A stretch of 64,000 bases of DNA, from assembly GCF_003710905.1 (NCBI RefSeq), contig NZ_RHHV01000008.1:124001-188000 (forward strand). The letters run 5' to 3'. The notes beneath the pieces were generated by a model. The model saw only the letters and a program-made list of their open reading frames with translations, did no database searches and was not told the DNA's origin. Below are positions 52,920 through 61,973 of the stretch, one piece after another; position 1 is the first letter of the stretch; the number at the start of each line of letters is the position of its first letter. The position numbers and the translations under genes are program-made. The stretch is from Brevibacillus parabrevis. GTDB lineage: Bacteria; Bacillota; Bacilli; Brevibacillales; Brevibacillaceae.

Positions 52920-54683
52920 ATGAGAGGAAAGCGTAGTGCCGCCCTGGATTACAAAAAGAAGGATCGCCGAAAAAAGATTCGCACTGTCTGGCAATTTGCG
53001 ATTTTGCTGCTTGTCGGCATGATTGTCTATCAAGCCGTTTTCGATACGAAACAATACGTGCAGGCAGATACGACACAGTGGCAAAATCAAAAAGGATTCA
53101 TTGCCCTTTCCTACTTTGGCGTCGGGCGCAACGGCACACCGAAGCTGATTGCCAAAGAGCTGCTGGATGAACATCTGAAGGCGCTCCGCAAGCAAGGCTA
53201 CGTGACGATTTCGCAACAAGATGTTCTGGATTTTTACCAAAAAAACAAGCCGCTGCCAGACAAAGCTTTGTTTCTCGCTTTTGAAGATGGGCGAAACGAC
53301 TCTCATTTGTTTGCTCAGCCGCTTCTGGAAAAGTACAACTACAAGGCAACTGCGCTGACGTACGCCAACAAGATGGGCAACAGCGACAACAAGTTTCTCC
53401 AGCCCAAAGATTTGCTGCGCATGCAGGAAAAAGGCTTCTGGGAAATGGGCACAAACGGTTATCGGCTGACCTACATCAATATTTTTGACCGGGACGGCAC
53501 GTTTATCGGCGTGAGAGACGAAAACCAGCTGCCTACGAAAAACCACGTGGAGTATTACAACCATTTTTTGATGGACTTCATCCGCGATCAGGACATGATT
53601 CCGGTGGAAAATCGGACGCAGATGGAAGAACGGATTACCCACGACTATCAGTTGATGAAAGATATTTACACCGAGCAGCTCGGGTCTGTCCCGCGCGTGT
53701 ACATGATCATGCACGCCAATACGCTCTATCAAGGGATGAACCGGCTCGTTTCCGATGTCAATGATGCGAACATCCGCAAGCTGTTCGCGATGCATTTCAA
53801 CCGGGAAGGCAACGTGTACAATTCGCGTGACGAGAGCTTGTACAACTTGACTCGCGTGCAGCCTGCCCCTTATTGGTCGACCAATCATTTGCTGATGAAA
53901 ATTCAGAAGGATACGCAGCAAAAGATGAAATTCGTGCTGGGAGACGAGAACCAGGCGAAGCAATGGGAGCGCATGAGCGGGGCGGAGGAATTTAAGGACA
54001 ACCGACTGATTTTGACTTCCCCGCCGAGCGAGAACGGCCAGATTTATTTGCGCGACAGCGAAAACTACAAAGATGTGGGCTTTACAGCAAAGCTCGAAGG
54101 CAACGTCGTCGGCAAGCAAGCGATTTATTTGCGCTATGACCGCAAGAAAAACGCGTTCATTCGCCTGACTTTGGAAAACAATGAACTCAAGCTCGAAGAG
54201 AAAAAGCCCGGCAGCGCTGTAAAAGAGCTGTCCAAGACCAAGCTCGGCGAGGTACAATGGAAGCCGGAAGATTTGGCGTACGACAAGGCGACCGTCTACA
54301 GCAAGGCCCAGACGGAAGCGGGTGCTCCCAAGGAAGACGAGGGATACCCGATCAATATTCAACAATCTAGGCTGCTTGACATCACTCTCCGGGACAATCA
54401 GTTATCTGTGGCTGTGGACAAACAGGTGCTGATAGACAAACAGCAAATAGATGCTACCATGGAGAAAGGCGGCTTGGCACTGGAAGCCCAGTACAGCAAG
54501 CAAAACAAAAAAGATGACATTTACGATGCGATTTTTACGGACATGAGCGTGTTTGTTCCGACCAATGGCGAGGCGAGCGATGCTATCCTGTTCAAAAATT
54601 CGTATTCGGGCTGGGATGAAGTGGTGCACGTATCGGAGAAAGCGTTCCATGCTGCCATCGACTGGGTCATCGAAACGTTCTAA
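52920..54683 (+). CDS. PgaB/IcaB-like membrane-anchored protein with degenerate deacetylase domain
   Basis: 587 residues with a basic start and one signal-anchor helix (about 22-42). Residues about 55-300 follow the PgaB/IcaB layout (IALSYFGVG, LRKQGYVTISQQDVLDFY, LPDKALFLAFEDGRND), but the TFDDG motif reads AFEDG and the metal-binding H-x3-H stretch reads MGTNGYRLTY, so metal binding is probably lost. The C-terminal half (about 340-540) is beta-rich with LYLRDSENYKDVGF, like a carbohydrate-binding laminin-G/LamG-type fold. ATG 52920 has GGGGGG upstream. Probably guides the nascent polymer. Confidence 0.75.
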   Translation: MRGKRSAALDYKKKDRRKKIRTVWQFAILLLVGMIVYQAVFDTKQYVQADTTQWQNQKGFIALSYFGVGRNGTPKLIAKELLDEHLKALRKQGYVTISQQDVLDFYQKNKPLPDKALFLAFEDGRNDSHLFAQPLLEKYNYKATALTYANKMGNSDNKFLQPKDLLRMQEKGFWEMGTNGYRLTYINIFDRDGTFIGVRDENQLPTKNHVEYYNHFLMDFIRDQDMIPVENRTQMEERITHDYQLMKDIYTEQLGSVPRVYMIMHANTLYQGMNRLVSDVNDANIRKLFAMHFNREGNVYNSRDESLYNLTRVQPAPYWSTNHLLMKIQKDTQQKMKFVLGDENQAKQWERMSGAEEFKDNRLILTSPPSENGQIYLRDSENYKDVGFTAKLEGNVVGKQAIYLRYDRKKNAFIRLTLENNELKLEEKKPGSAVKELSKTKLGEVQWKPEDLAYDKATVYSKAQTEAGAPKEDEGYPINIQQSRLLDITLRDNQLSVAVDKQVLIDKQQIDATMEKGGLALEAQYSKQNKKDDIYDAIFTDMSVFVPTNGEASDAILFKNSYSGWDEVVHVSEKAFHAAIDWVIETF

Positions 54684-54717
54684 CATAGAAGGAAAAGGGG
54701 AACCAGGTCAGGTGACG

Positions 54718-55785
54718 ATGAAGAAGCGGTTCAAAAAACAGACGATTGTTCTCGCAGTATGCCTCAGTGCTATTGGGACGTTACTCGGGGGCTGCGATAT
54801 CTTGGGAAGCACTTCCGATTCGTGGAAAAGTGTGGAGGCGGCAGAACAGCCGATGGAGAAGACAGCCTGGGTCACGGACTGGCAATGGATGGACGGCTCC
54901 GCGGATTTGCAAGGCATGACGAACGGTTTGACCAGTGTGCAGATGTTTGCCGCCTATTTTGACGAAGCGGATCAACTGCTGTTTACCGATATGTTCAAAG
55001 AGGGGTTGCCCAAAGTCCAGGAAATCTCGCGAAAAAGCAGTCTCGTCCATGTGGATTTGACGATCGTGAACGATCAGAAGCGCAAGAATGGCACGGACAG
55101 CCAAAAGGACCCGGCGATCGTAACGCGGCTGATGGCGACGCCGCAAAGCCGGACGAAGCACATCGACCAGATCATGGAGGCGGTAACGACGTACCAGTTC
55201 CATGGGGTGGAGATCGACTACGAACGGGTTGCGGACAAAGACTGGCAGAACATGCTGCTGTTTATCCAGGAACTGCATAAGCGCCTTCAGGCAAAAGAAA
55301 AGACCCTCCGGGTGGTGCTGGAGCCGCGGACGCCGATTGAAACACTCGCGCTGCCCAAAGGCCCCGTCTATGTGATGATGGCGTACAACCTGTACGGAAC
55401 CTCGACCGGGCCAGGACCGAAAGCGGACCGGGCGTTCATCAAAGAACTGGCAACCCGCATGAAGGCCGTGCCGGGAGAAAAGGTAATTGCTATTGCGTCT
55501 GGCGGGTTTGACTGGACAGCTTCGGGCAAGGCGGTCCAGGTAACGGAGCAGCAAGCCGTGTATTTGGCGAAAGTCAATATGGCGCAACCGCAGCGTGACG
55601 AGGCGAGTGGCAGCCTTTATTTCCAGTACGTAGACGAGCAAAAACAGAAGCACACGGTTTGGTATGCCGACGAGACGACATTGCAAACCTGGTCGCAAGT
55701 CATTGCCAGTGAAGGCTACCACAAGCTCGCTTTGTGGCGCCTGGGTGATTTGAGTCCGGCAAGTGTTTCGTTCATGAATGAATAA
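54718..55785 (+). CDS. GH18-like lipoprotein, last gene of the EPS operon
   Basis: 355 residues with lipobox LGGC near residue 21. A TIM-barrel-like sequence follows, with the GH18 catalytic strand HGVEIDYERV near 163 (catalytic Glu present; first Asp of D-G-x-D-x-D-x-E replaced), VVLEPRTP, YVMMAYNLYG near 220 and the C-terminal KLALWRLGD. GH18 enzymes cleave beta-1,4-linked N-acetylglucosaminides or bind such glycans; here it may trim or release the polymer made by the upstream genes. ATG 54718 or GTG 54712. Confidence 0.8.
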   Translation: MKKRFKKQTIVLAVCLSAIGTLLGGCDILGSTSDSWKSVEAAEQPMEKTAWVTDWQWMDGSADLQGMTNGLTSVQMFAAYFDEADQLLFTDMFKEGLPKVQEISRKSSLVHVDLTIVNDQKRKNGTDSQKDPAIVTRLMATPQSRTKHIDQIMEAVTTYQFHGVEIDYERVADKDWQNMLLFIQELHKRLQAKEKTLRVVLEPRTPIETLALPKGPVYVMMAYNLYGTSTGPGPKADRAFIKELATRMKAVPGEKVIAIASGGFDWTASGKAVQVTEQQAVYLAKVNMAQPQRDEASGSLYFQYVDEQKQKHTVWYADETTLQTWSQVIASEGYHKLALWRLGDLSPASVSFMNE

Positions 55786-55786
55786 G

Positions 55787-55850
55787 AAGAAGCCCCCTTC
55801 CTTTGCGGCCATTACTTCTAGGCCAGAGGGAAGGGGGCTTTTCTCTTTTC
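55787..55850. terminator. Bidirectional terminator between EPS operon and ilvD
   Basis: AGAAGCCCCCTTCC ... GGAAGGGGGCTTTTCTCTTTT; closes the EPS operon. Confidence 0.85.
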
Positions 55851-55868
55851 TATTAGGTCGTGCGCATA

Positions 55869-57545
55869 CTAGATTTTCAGGATGCCGCCCATGCTCGCAT
55901 TCGTTACCATCTTGGAGTAGCGTGCCAGGTAGCCTGTTTTCACTTTCGGCTCAAATTCTTTCCAGCCTTCGCGACGGCGGGCCAGTTCAGCCTCGTCAAC
56001 GTTCAGGTGAATCGTGCGCTCTTCGAGATCGATCGAGATGATGTCGCCGTCTTGGACGAACGCGATAAGGCCGCCTTCAGCCGCTTCCGGGGAGACGTGC
56101 CCGATGCTGATGCCGCGGGAAGCGCCGGAGAAACGGCCGTCTGTGACGAGAGCCACTTCCTTGCCGAGTCCCATCCCGACGATTTGCGAAGTAGGAGCCA
56201 GCATTTCTGGCATGCCCGGACCGCCTTTTGGTCCCTCGTAACGGATGATGACGACGTGACCGGACTTGATTTTGCCTGCCGCGATGCCCGCCAGCGCTTC
56301 TTCCTGGGAGTCGAAGCAGATCGCTGGTCCTTCGTGCTTTTTAATAGAAGGATCGACACCGCCCGTTTTGATGATCGAGCCTTGCTCGGCGAGGTTGCCG
56401 AACAGGACGGCCAGACCGCCGGAGGCACTGTACGGGTTCTCCAGACGGCGGATCACCTGGTCGTTTTTGATTTCCGCTTCCGCGATGTTTTCCGCGAGCG
56501 TTTTGCCTGTCACGGTGATGCGGTTCGGATGGATCGCGCCTTCTTTTCGCGCAATTTCCTTGAGAACAGCGGAGACGCCGCCTGCTTCGTGGCAATCCTC
56601 GATGTGGTAGTCGGACGATGGCGCCAGTTTGCAAATGTGCGGAATGCGCTTCGCCACTTCGTTGATGCGCTCGATTGGATACTCGATGCCTGCTTCCTGA
56701 GCGATCGCCAATGTGTGCAAAACGGTATTCGTCGAGCCGCCCATCGCCATATCGAGCGCGAAGGCGTCGTCGATCGCTTCGAGGGTAACGATATCGCGCG
56801 GTTTGATATCACGCTCGATCAAATTTTTCAGTTTTTCTGCGGAGGCTTGTACCAGTTCGCGGCGCTCCGGAGAGACGGCGAGGACGGTGCCGTTGCCTGG
56901 CAGCGCCAGACCGATCGCTTCGAGCAGACAGTTCATCGAGTTGGCGGTAAACATACCGGAACAGGAACCGCAAGTCGGACATCCGTATTGCTCCAGCTCT
57001 TCCAGCTGCTTGTTGTCGATCAGACCTGCCTGGTACGCCCCGACTCCTTCGAATACGGAGGAAAGCGAGATGGAGCGGCCGTCGCTTGTCTTGCCTGCTT
57101 TCATCGGTCCGCCTGTCACGAAGACAGTCGGAATGTTGACGCGCAGAGCGCCCATGATCATTCCCGGAGTGATCTTGTCACAGTTCGGGATGCAAATCAT
57201 GCCGTCGAACCAGTGCGCGGCTACGACCGTTTCCAGGCTGTCTGCGATGATCTCGCGGCTTGGGAGGGAATAGCGCATCCCGATATGGCCCATGGCGATC
57301 CCGTCATCAACCCCGATGGTATTAAACTCAAATGGAACCATGCCTGCGGCGCGAACAGCTTCTTTGACCAGCTTGCCAAACTCCTGCAAGTGCACATGGC
57401 CTGGGATAATATCAATGTAAGAGTTGCAGATGGCGATAAACGGTTTGTCGAAATCCTCGTCTTTTACGCCTGCCGCCCGGAGCAAGCTGCGGTGCGGTGC
57501 GCGGTCGAAACCTTTTTTAATCATGTCACTGCGTTGTCTAGCCAA
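55869..57545 (-). CDS. ilvD: Dihydroxy-acid dehydratase
   Basis: 558 residues, full length. [12 protein letters not shown] near 40, [11 protein letters not shown] near 122 and [14 protein letters not shown] near 195 supply the three cysteines for the Fe-S cluster; C-terminal [10 protein letters not shown] near 470 is also conserved. It converts dihydroxy acids to 2-keto acids in isoleucine and valine synthesis. It is not beside other ilv genes here and has its own promoter region. Confidence 0.97.
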   Translation of the reverse strand: MARQRSDMIKKGFDRAPHRSLLRAAGVKDEDFDKPFIAICNSYIDIIPGHVHLQEFGKLVKEAVRAAGMVPFEFNTIGVDDGIAMGHIGMRYSLPSREIIADSLETVVAAHWFDGMICIPNCDKITPGMIMGALRVNIPTVFVTGGPMKAGKTSDGRSISLSSVFEGVGAYQAGLIDNKQLEELEQYGCPTCGSCSGMFTANSMNCLLEAIGLALPGNGTVLAVSPERRELVQASAEKLKNLIERDIKPRDIVTLEAIDDAFALDMAMGGSTNTVLHTLAIAQEAGIEYPIERINEVAKRIPHICKLAPSSDYHIEDCHEAGGVSAVLKEIARKEGAIHPNRITVTGKTLAENIAEAEIKNDQVIRRLENPYSASGGLAVLFGNLAEQGSIIKTGGVDPSIKKHEGPAICFDSQEEALAGIAAGKIKSGHVVIIRYEGPKGGPGMPEMLAPTSQIVGMGLGKEVALVTDGRFSGASRGISIGHVSPEAAEGGLIAFVQDGDIISIDLEERTIHLNVDEAELARRREGWKEFEPKVKTGYLARYSKMVTNASMGGILKI

Positions 57546-57755
57546 TGTATAGCTCTCCCTTCCTGCTTGAAAATGACCTGTCTTATGTTTTGCACTATCT
57601 TATCAATTTTTATTAGTAGAAACAACCGTAAAAGTCTGAACATTTGCTCAGTCTGACGCTTGCAGGCAGCTTGCCATGCCGCTTGCAGCATGGCGAAAAC
57701 AAGCTTTATCAGCTACAATAAGAGAACGAATTTTAATTTTGTTGGAGTGAACAAA

Positions 57756-58244
57756 ATGATAGAGGAATTGAAAAGTATTTGCGAGGAAGGCAGCGATGAG
57801 GAGCGCAAAATACTGGAGTTGGCGATGCAGGCTATCCGGCAAAAGCGCGAGCGCAAAAGTGCCTATCTTTCAGGCTTTCTCGGCTTGAAGGGAGAGTTTA
57901 TCGACGAAAAGAAGCAGTCGTATCGCTTCGAACTGCCGCTCACGGTGTTCATGCACAATTCGGGAGGCGCGGTACATGGAGGGATTCTCGCCACGCTGAT
58001 CGACTCGGCCATGGGCTCGTTGATCAACCGTTCCCTGCCCCCGGAGCAGTACGCGGTCACGACCGAGTTGAAGCTCAACTACTTGCGTCCGGGAATAGGG
58101 GAACGGCTGCGCGCTGAAGCGACATTTTTGCATCGGGGACAGACGCTGGTCGTTATGGAAGGCAGCGTTTACGACGAGCGTAACCATCGGATCGCGCACG
58201 GCACGGGTTCGTTTATCGTTTTAAATCGAAAATTTTTTACCTGA
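57756..58244 (+). CDS. PaaI/hotdog-fold thioesterase
   Basis: 162 residues with a hotdog core: GAVHGGILATLIDSAMGSL near 77-95 (H-G-G motif), TTELKLNYLRPG near 115 and GTGSFIVLN at the end. It hydrolyses acyl- or aryl-CoA thioesters. ATG 57756 has GGAGTG 8 nt upstream; the longer frame lacks a site. Convergent with the next gene with only 3 bp between. Confidence 0.87.
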   Translation: MIEELKSICEEGSDEERKILELAMQAIRQKRERKSAYLSGFLGLKGEFIDEKKQSYRFELPLTVFMHNSGGAVHGGILATLIDSAMGSLINRSLPPEQYAVTTELKLNYLRPGIGERLRAEATFLHRGQTLVVMEGSVYDERNHRIAHGTGSFIVLNRKFFT

Positions 58245-58247
58245 ACT

Positions 58248-58625
58248 TCACCGGATCACAACAAGTCCGCTGTATTGTGAAATATAGGTCAGCATCTTGC
58301 CGGAGAGGGGCACGATAAATTCCATGTTTTCTTTCTCCACGATGCCGGAACGAGAGACGATCCGCGCCCATTTGACGCCGATTTTGTAGTATTGGGAGCC
58401 AAAGGTCGTGTGGACGGTTTCTCTGTTCAGCCGAAACGACATCGGCGCCGTATCGAGCGTATGCGGCACCATGCTGACGATATCGTGCAAAAACAGGTGG
58501 TAGGTCAGGTGCGGCTTGAAAAACACGAGTTCTTTTGTCGTGACCGTAAAGCCGTAGCTATTGTTCATCTGGGTGAATTTCAGCTCACCCTCCATATTTT
58601 TCAGACGAATGAAGTCGCTGTTCAT
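58248..58625 (-). CDS. Hypothetical protein, 125 aa
   Basis: A soluble 125-residue protein with alternating beta-like segments (GELKFTQMNNSYGFTVTTKELVFF is one stretch near 13-36) and a YYKIGVKWARI strand, possibly a PH-like or beta-barrel fold. I recognise no family. TAGGAGGGG lies about 9 nt before the ATG, so the gene is expressed. Convergent with the thioesterase gene. Confidence 0.7.
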   Translation of the reverse strand: MNSDFIRLKNMEGELKFTQMNNSYGFTVTTKELVFFKPHLTYHLFLHDIVSMVPHTLDTAPMSFRLNRETVHTTFGSQYYKIGVKWARIVSRSGIVEKENMEFIVPLSGKMLTYISQYSGLVVIR

Positions 58626-58804
58626 GTTTTTCCCCTCCTAAAAAGCGTCGGGCTGTATGCGCCAAAGCCTGGCTTTGCGCCCGCTCGCCTGCGCTGCGTC
58701 TTTTGTCTTTTTCGCGATGGGTGTCATTCTATCATAGTGATGTGCGCATGAGGAATGCAAGGGAAAACAATGGACAAACGACCCAATGAAGGAGCGAAAA
58801 GCCG

Positions 58805-59605
58805 ATGCTGGAAATTGCCAAGGAAGCAGCAAGTGTGGCAGGAGCCTTTTTGAAGGAGCGTTTTCTGGAGCAGCTCACCCCTGACGAGGAGCTGCATAAC
58901 GATGTGAAACTGCCGGAGGACAAAGGCAGCGAGCAGCGCATCATTGAAGTGCTGCACCGTCACTTCCCGACGCATACGATTTTTTCCGAAGAGATCGGGA
59001 TGGTCAGCCGCGACGAGGAGTATTTGTGGATTGTCGATCCGCTGGACGGCACGAACAATTATTTTATCGGCCATCCGTATTTTAGTATATCGATTGCCTT
59101 GCAGCACAAAGGCGAACTCGCCCTTGGCGTCGTGTACAATCCGGTAGCAGGTCAAATGTTCTGGGCGGAAAAAGGGCAAGGAGCGTTCCTGAACGGCAAA
59201 CGCATCTCGATCAACAACCGGACAGACTTGACGCGGGCAGCAGGGACGTACATTCGCGGACGCGAAACCGTGACCAGGCAGGAGGAGCTTGCTGTTACAG
59301 AGCCGTTCATGCTCCAGACGAAGCGTCTGTTGCGCAACGTGGCTCCGGCACTCGATTGGTGCCTGCTCGCCAATGGCTGGCTCGACTACATCGTCATGCA
59401 GCGTTCGGGGATCATGGACGTGGCTGCCGGAATCGTGATCGCGAGTGAAGCGGGCGCTACCATAACCGATTGGCAAGGTGAGCCTTACCGACACGAGCCG
59501 TTTTTCCAGGATCAGACGCGTTCGCTCGTAGCGACAAACGGTCAGCTGCACGATACGATCCGCGCGATGACAGTGGAGCAGCACGTGGCGAATGTGCAGC
59601 GGTAG
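58805..59605 (+). CDS. Inositol monophosphatase family protein, second paralogue
   Basis: 266 residues: FSEEIG (metal Glu), IVDPLDGTNNY (D-P-x-D-G-T) near 78-88 and a modified second motif SGIMDVAAGIVIASEAGA near 206-223, where the usual Trp before Asp is Met. The sequence is more diverged than the family member at 1460-2278. Phosphatase on a sugar, inositol or PAP substrate; undefined. GGAG about 10 nt upstream. Confidence 0.87.
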   Translation: MLEIAKEAASVAGAFLKERFLEQLTPDEELHNDVKLPEDKGSEQRIIEVLHRHFPTHTIFSEEIGMVSRDEEYLWIVDPLDGTNNYFIGHPYFSISIALQHKGELALGVVYNPVAGQMFWAEKGQGAFLNGKRISINNRTDLTRAAGTYIRGRETVTRQEELAVTEPFMLQTKRLLRNVAPALDWCLLANGWLDYIVMQRSGIMDVAAGIVIASEAGATITDWQGEPYRHEPFFQDQTRSLVATNGQLHDTIRAMTVEQHVANVQR

Positions 59606-59982
59606 GCTTGGAAGCCACATACAAACAGCGCGACCATTTTCACAAACGCTCTTTTCTAAGAAATTGTTGCTTTTAGAAAAGCCGTGAGTTGCTTGATATT
59701 TATAGTACCAAGCGAAGCGTGCATTCACGGTAAATGGAAATCCTATAGACTTCCTGATTTTCATTATAGAACACACGTTTCCACAACAGCAATAGCAACA
59801 AAATTTGCGAAAAGAGCCTTCACAAAAATGGCCAAGGCTGGGGCAGGAGGCAGGACTCTTGCACCAGCTTTTCCCTTTTTAGCCGAATTTCGTGTTTTTT
59901 CGGCAACCATTTGTTCCGCGATGCGTATAAATTGGTGCTATCTTGAAAAGGGCATCATTTTACTGAGAAATGGGGTGACAGC
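59606..59982 (+). other. 377-bp AT-rich intergenic region
   Basis: No credible gene. It is AT-richer than the surroundings and contains short inverted repeats such as AAGGCTGG...CCAGCTT near 59835-59872. TATAAA at about 59925 may be the -10 for the following cluster. Confidence 0.4.
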
Positions 59983-60432
59983 ATGGCTAGACTGGAATAT
60001 CGTCTGCTGGACGAGGCGAACGGGTACCCTGTCCTGTTTTATTACGATCGCATCGACAAGGACGAGGTGTCGCTGCGCTTTGCCTGCGACTATTTGGTGA
60101 AGGGGCATGTCGTCTACGAGAAGACTTCTTGCGCCATCGAGGGCGGGACATATGTGATCTACGTCCGCCACTCGTCCGAGGAGACGGCGGTGGACTATGC
60201 CGAAAGACCGTCCGTGCGCTGGGGGAGCATCCAGATCGAGATGCGCGAATACAGGGAGAACACACGTCTCTACCCGCTCGTGCACACGTTTTCGTTCAAA
60301 GATGACGACGATGCTCTCCTGCATTTGCAAAGCGACTATTTGTATTTGAATGGCCGCGAATGGGAAAAAACCTCGGCTGAGGTGGATGAGGATCGTCAGG
60401 TGTACATTTACTACGCACAGCCGGCAGGGTAG
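59983..60432 (+). CDS. Hypothetical protein of the amidoligase/channel cluster, 149 aa
   Basis: 149 residues, soluble, beta-rich, acidic, with LEYRLLDEANGYPVLFYYDR at the start and repeated Y-x-Y pairs toward the end (DYLYLNGREWEKT). I recognise no family. It is the first of five closely spaced co-directional genes, 12 bp before the lipoprotein gene, and so probably takes part in the same system. GGGGTGACAGC precedes the ATG. Confidence 0.72.
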   Translation: MARLEYRLLDEANGYPVLFYYDRIDKDEVSLRFACDYLVKGHVVYEKTSCAIEGGTYVIYVRHSSEETAVDYAERPSVRWGSIQIEMREYRENTRLYPLVHTFSFKDDDDALLHLQSDYLYLNGREWEKTSAEVDEDRQVYIYYAQPAG

Positions 60433-60444
60433 GAGGGAAAAAGC

Positions 60445-60711
60445 ATGGCACTGACAAAATCGGCAAAGGTGGTCGGTCTGTTTGTGGCGGCAACGCTGGC
60501 TATCAGCGGATGCTCGTCTGATTATGATGACGATTGCTACGACGATGACAATGACGGATATTGCGACGACGGCGGGAGCAGTTCGCGCGGATCGTCCGGC
60601 TACTACGGCGGCAGTTCGTCCAAAAGCAAGTCGTCAGGAGTATCCAGCGGCATTAGCCCCAGCAGCTCCAAAGGTGGAATCGGCAGCTCGGGCGTGTCCA
60701 GCTCGGGGTGA
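60445..60711 (+). CDS. Asp/Cys/Ser/Gly-rich small lipoprotein ending in glycine
   Basis: 88 residues. Signal peptide with lipobox AISGC (Cys about 23), followed by an acidic, Ca2+-loop-like DYDDDCYDDDNDGYCDD stretch with two further cysteines, then a Ser/Gly/Lys-rich tail ending SSGVSSSG. Its stop overlaps the start of the ATP-grasp ligase gene. The C-terminal glycine resembles glutathione's, the usual acceptor in the neighbour's family; being its substrate is a hypothesis. Confidence 0.8.
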   Translation: MALTKSAKVVGLFVAATLAISGCSSDYDDDCYDDDNDGYCDDGGSSSRGSSGYYGGSSSKSKSSGVSSGISPSSSKGGIGSSGVSSSG

Positions 60712-61952
60712 TGGAAGTGGATAACAAGAACCGAAGAGAAGCGCTGTACGGCCCTTTGCGCGAGGAAGGAATTTTCCTGTGGGATTGGATGTACGGGGAA
60801 GAGTACGCGCTGGCGGATATCCACCTCATCTCCGAATCGTTTCGGGAGGAGCTTGCGACAGCAACGGCAAAGCTCGGCAGCATTTTTACGAAAGTGACGC
60901 CTGTCTTGCAACGCGCGGACGATGCGCTTCTGCTTGAGTTGGGCGTTCCGGCGCAAGCGTTGCAAACCGTGCGAACCGCTGTCCTGCAAGATTTGCCTAC
61001 AGCGATCGGCCGCTTTGACTTCGCCAGCACGAGCGAAGGGCTGAAGATGCTGGAATGCAACAGCGATACCCCGACAGGGATTGTGGAAGCTTTTCACGTC
61101 AACGAACACGCGTGTCGCTACTTCGGGGTGAAAAACCCGAATGCCGGGATGGACGCGCAGCTGCAACGCGCTTTTGCCAGGCTGATGCAAGCTTACAGCG
61201 ACAAGGGCTATCCGGTTGAGCACGTCTGGTTCAGCTCGCTGGACTGGCACGAGGAAGACAAGGGAACGACCTTGTATCTGATGGAAAAGTCGGGAATCGA
61301 CGCCCGATTTGCGCCGCTGGAAAAGCTTCGCGTCTGGGAAGACGGACTGTACGTCGAAGCAGAGGGCAGCTTGCTTCCCGTCGATGTGCTGTATCGGCTG
61401 CACGCCTTGGAAAAGCTGGCCGAAGAGCGGGACGAAGACGGCTATCCCACAGGGGAGCACGTGCTTTCCCTGATCGCTGCGAAAAAACTGGCGATTATCA
61501 ATCCGCCGTCTGCGTTTTTGATCCAGACGAAAGCGCTCCAGGCGCTGATCTGGAACTTGCACGAGGCAGGCGAATTTTTCCAGGAAGAAGAACACGCGAT
61601 CATCGAGACGTACATGCTTCCAACGTACTTCGAAAATCGGTTTGCAGGAGCGAATGACTATGTCACCAAGCCGATTTTCGGCAGAGAGGGTGGCGGTGTC
61701 GCGCTGTTTGCAGCCGATGGGACACTGGTCGAAAAAGATCAGGAGGAATTTTACTGGGAGCAGCCGATGATTTATCAAAAGCGGGTGGAATTGCCCGAGA
61801 TTACGGTACAGACGCTGTCAGGCCCGTATCAAGGCAGGCTGTTGTGGGGCTCCTTCTGGATTGGCGGAGAAGCGTCTGCGGTCGTGGCCCGTGTCGGCGG
61901 CCCGATCACCAACAACTTGTCCTATTACTTGCCGGTCGGCATGAAAGGGTAA
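60711..61952 (+). CDS. Glutathionylspermidine-synthetase-like ATP-grasp amidoligase
   Basis: 413 residues, matching the synthetase domain of GspS and YjfC/YgiC: RFDF near 101, ECNSDTPTG near 115-123, KPIFGREGGGV near 316 and LLWGSFWIGGEASAV, with NNLSYYLPV near the C-terminus. These ATP-grasp enzymes join an amine to a C-terminal carboxylate via an acylphosphate. The amidase half of GspS is absent. Bacillota of this kind make bacillithiol, not glutathione, so the substrate is likely different, perhaps a peptide or the adjacent lipoprotein. Confidence 0.85.
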   Translation: MEVDNKNRREALYGPLREEGIFLWDWMYGEEYALADIHLISESFREELATATAKLGSIFTKVTPVLQRADDALLLELGVPAQALQTVRTAVLQDLPTAIGRFDFASTSEGLKMLECNSDTPTGIVEAFHVNEHACRYFGVKNPNAGMDAQLQRAFARLMQAYSDKGYPVEHVWFSSLDWHEEDKGTTLYLMEKSGIDARFAPLEKLRVWEDGLYVEAEGSLLPVDVLYRLHALEKLAEERDEDGYPTGEHVLSLIAAKKLAIINPPSAFLIQTKALQALIWNLHEAGEFFQEEEHAIIETYMLPTYFENRFAGANDYVTKPIFGREGGGVALFAADGTLVEKDQEEFYWEQPMIYQKRVELPEITVQTLSGPYQGRLLWGSFWIGGEASAVVARVGGPITNNLSYYLPVGMKG

Positions 61953-61973
61953 CGAAAAGGAGAGGAGTGCGGC

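Noticed and set aside
51411-54365. 984-codon minus-strand open frame
   Set aside because: Shadow of the GT2 synthase and PgaB-like genes, which have strong domain matches; the shadow has no motif and spans their boundary.
55860-57656. 598-codon plus-strand open frame opposite ilvD
   Set aside because: Antisense shadow of a full-length, clearly recognised ilvD.
59684-60100. 138-codon plus-strand ORF in the AT-rich gap
   Set aside because: Overlaps the start of the 59983 gene in another frame, lacks a ribosome-binding site and has no recognisable domain.
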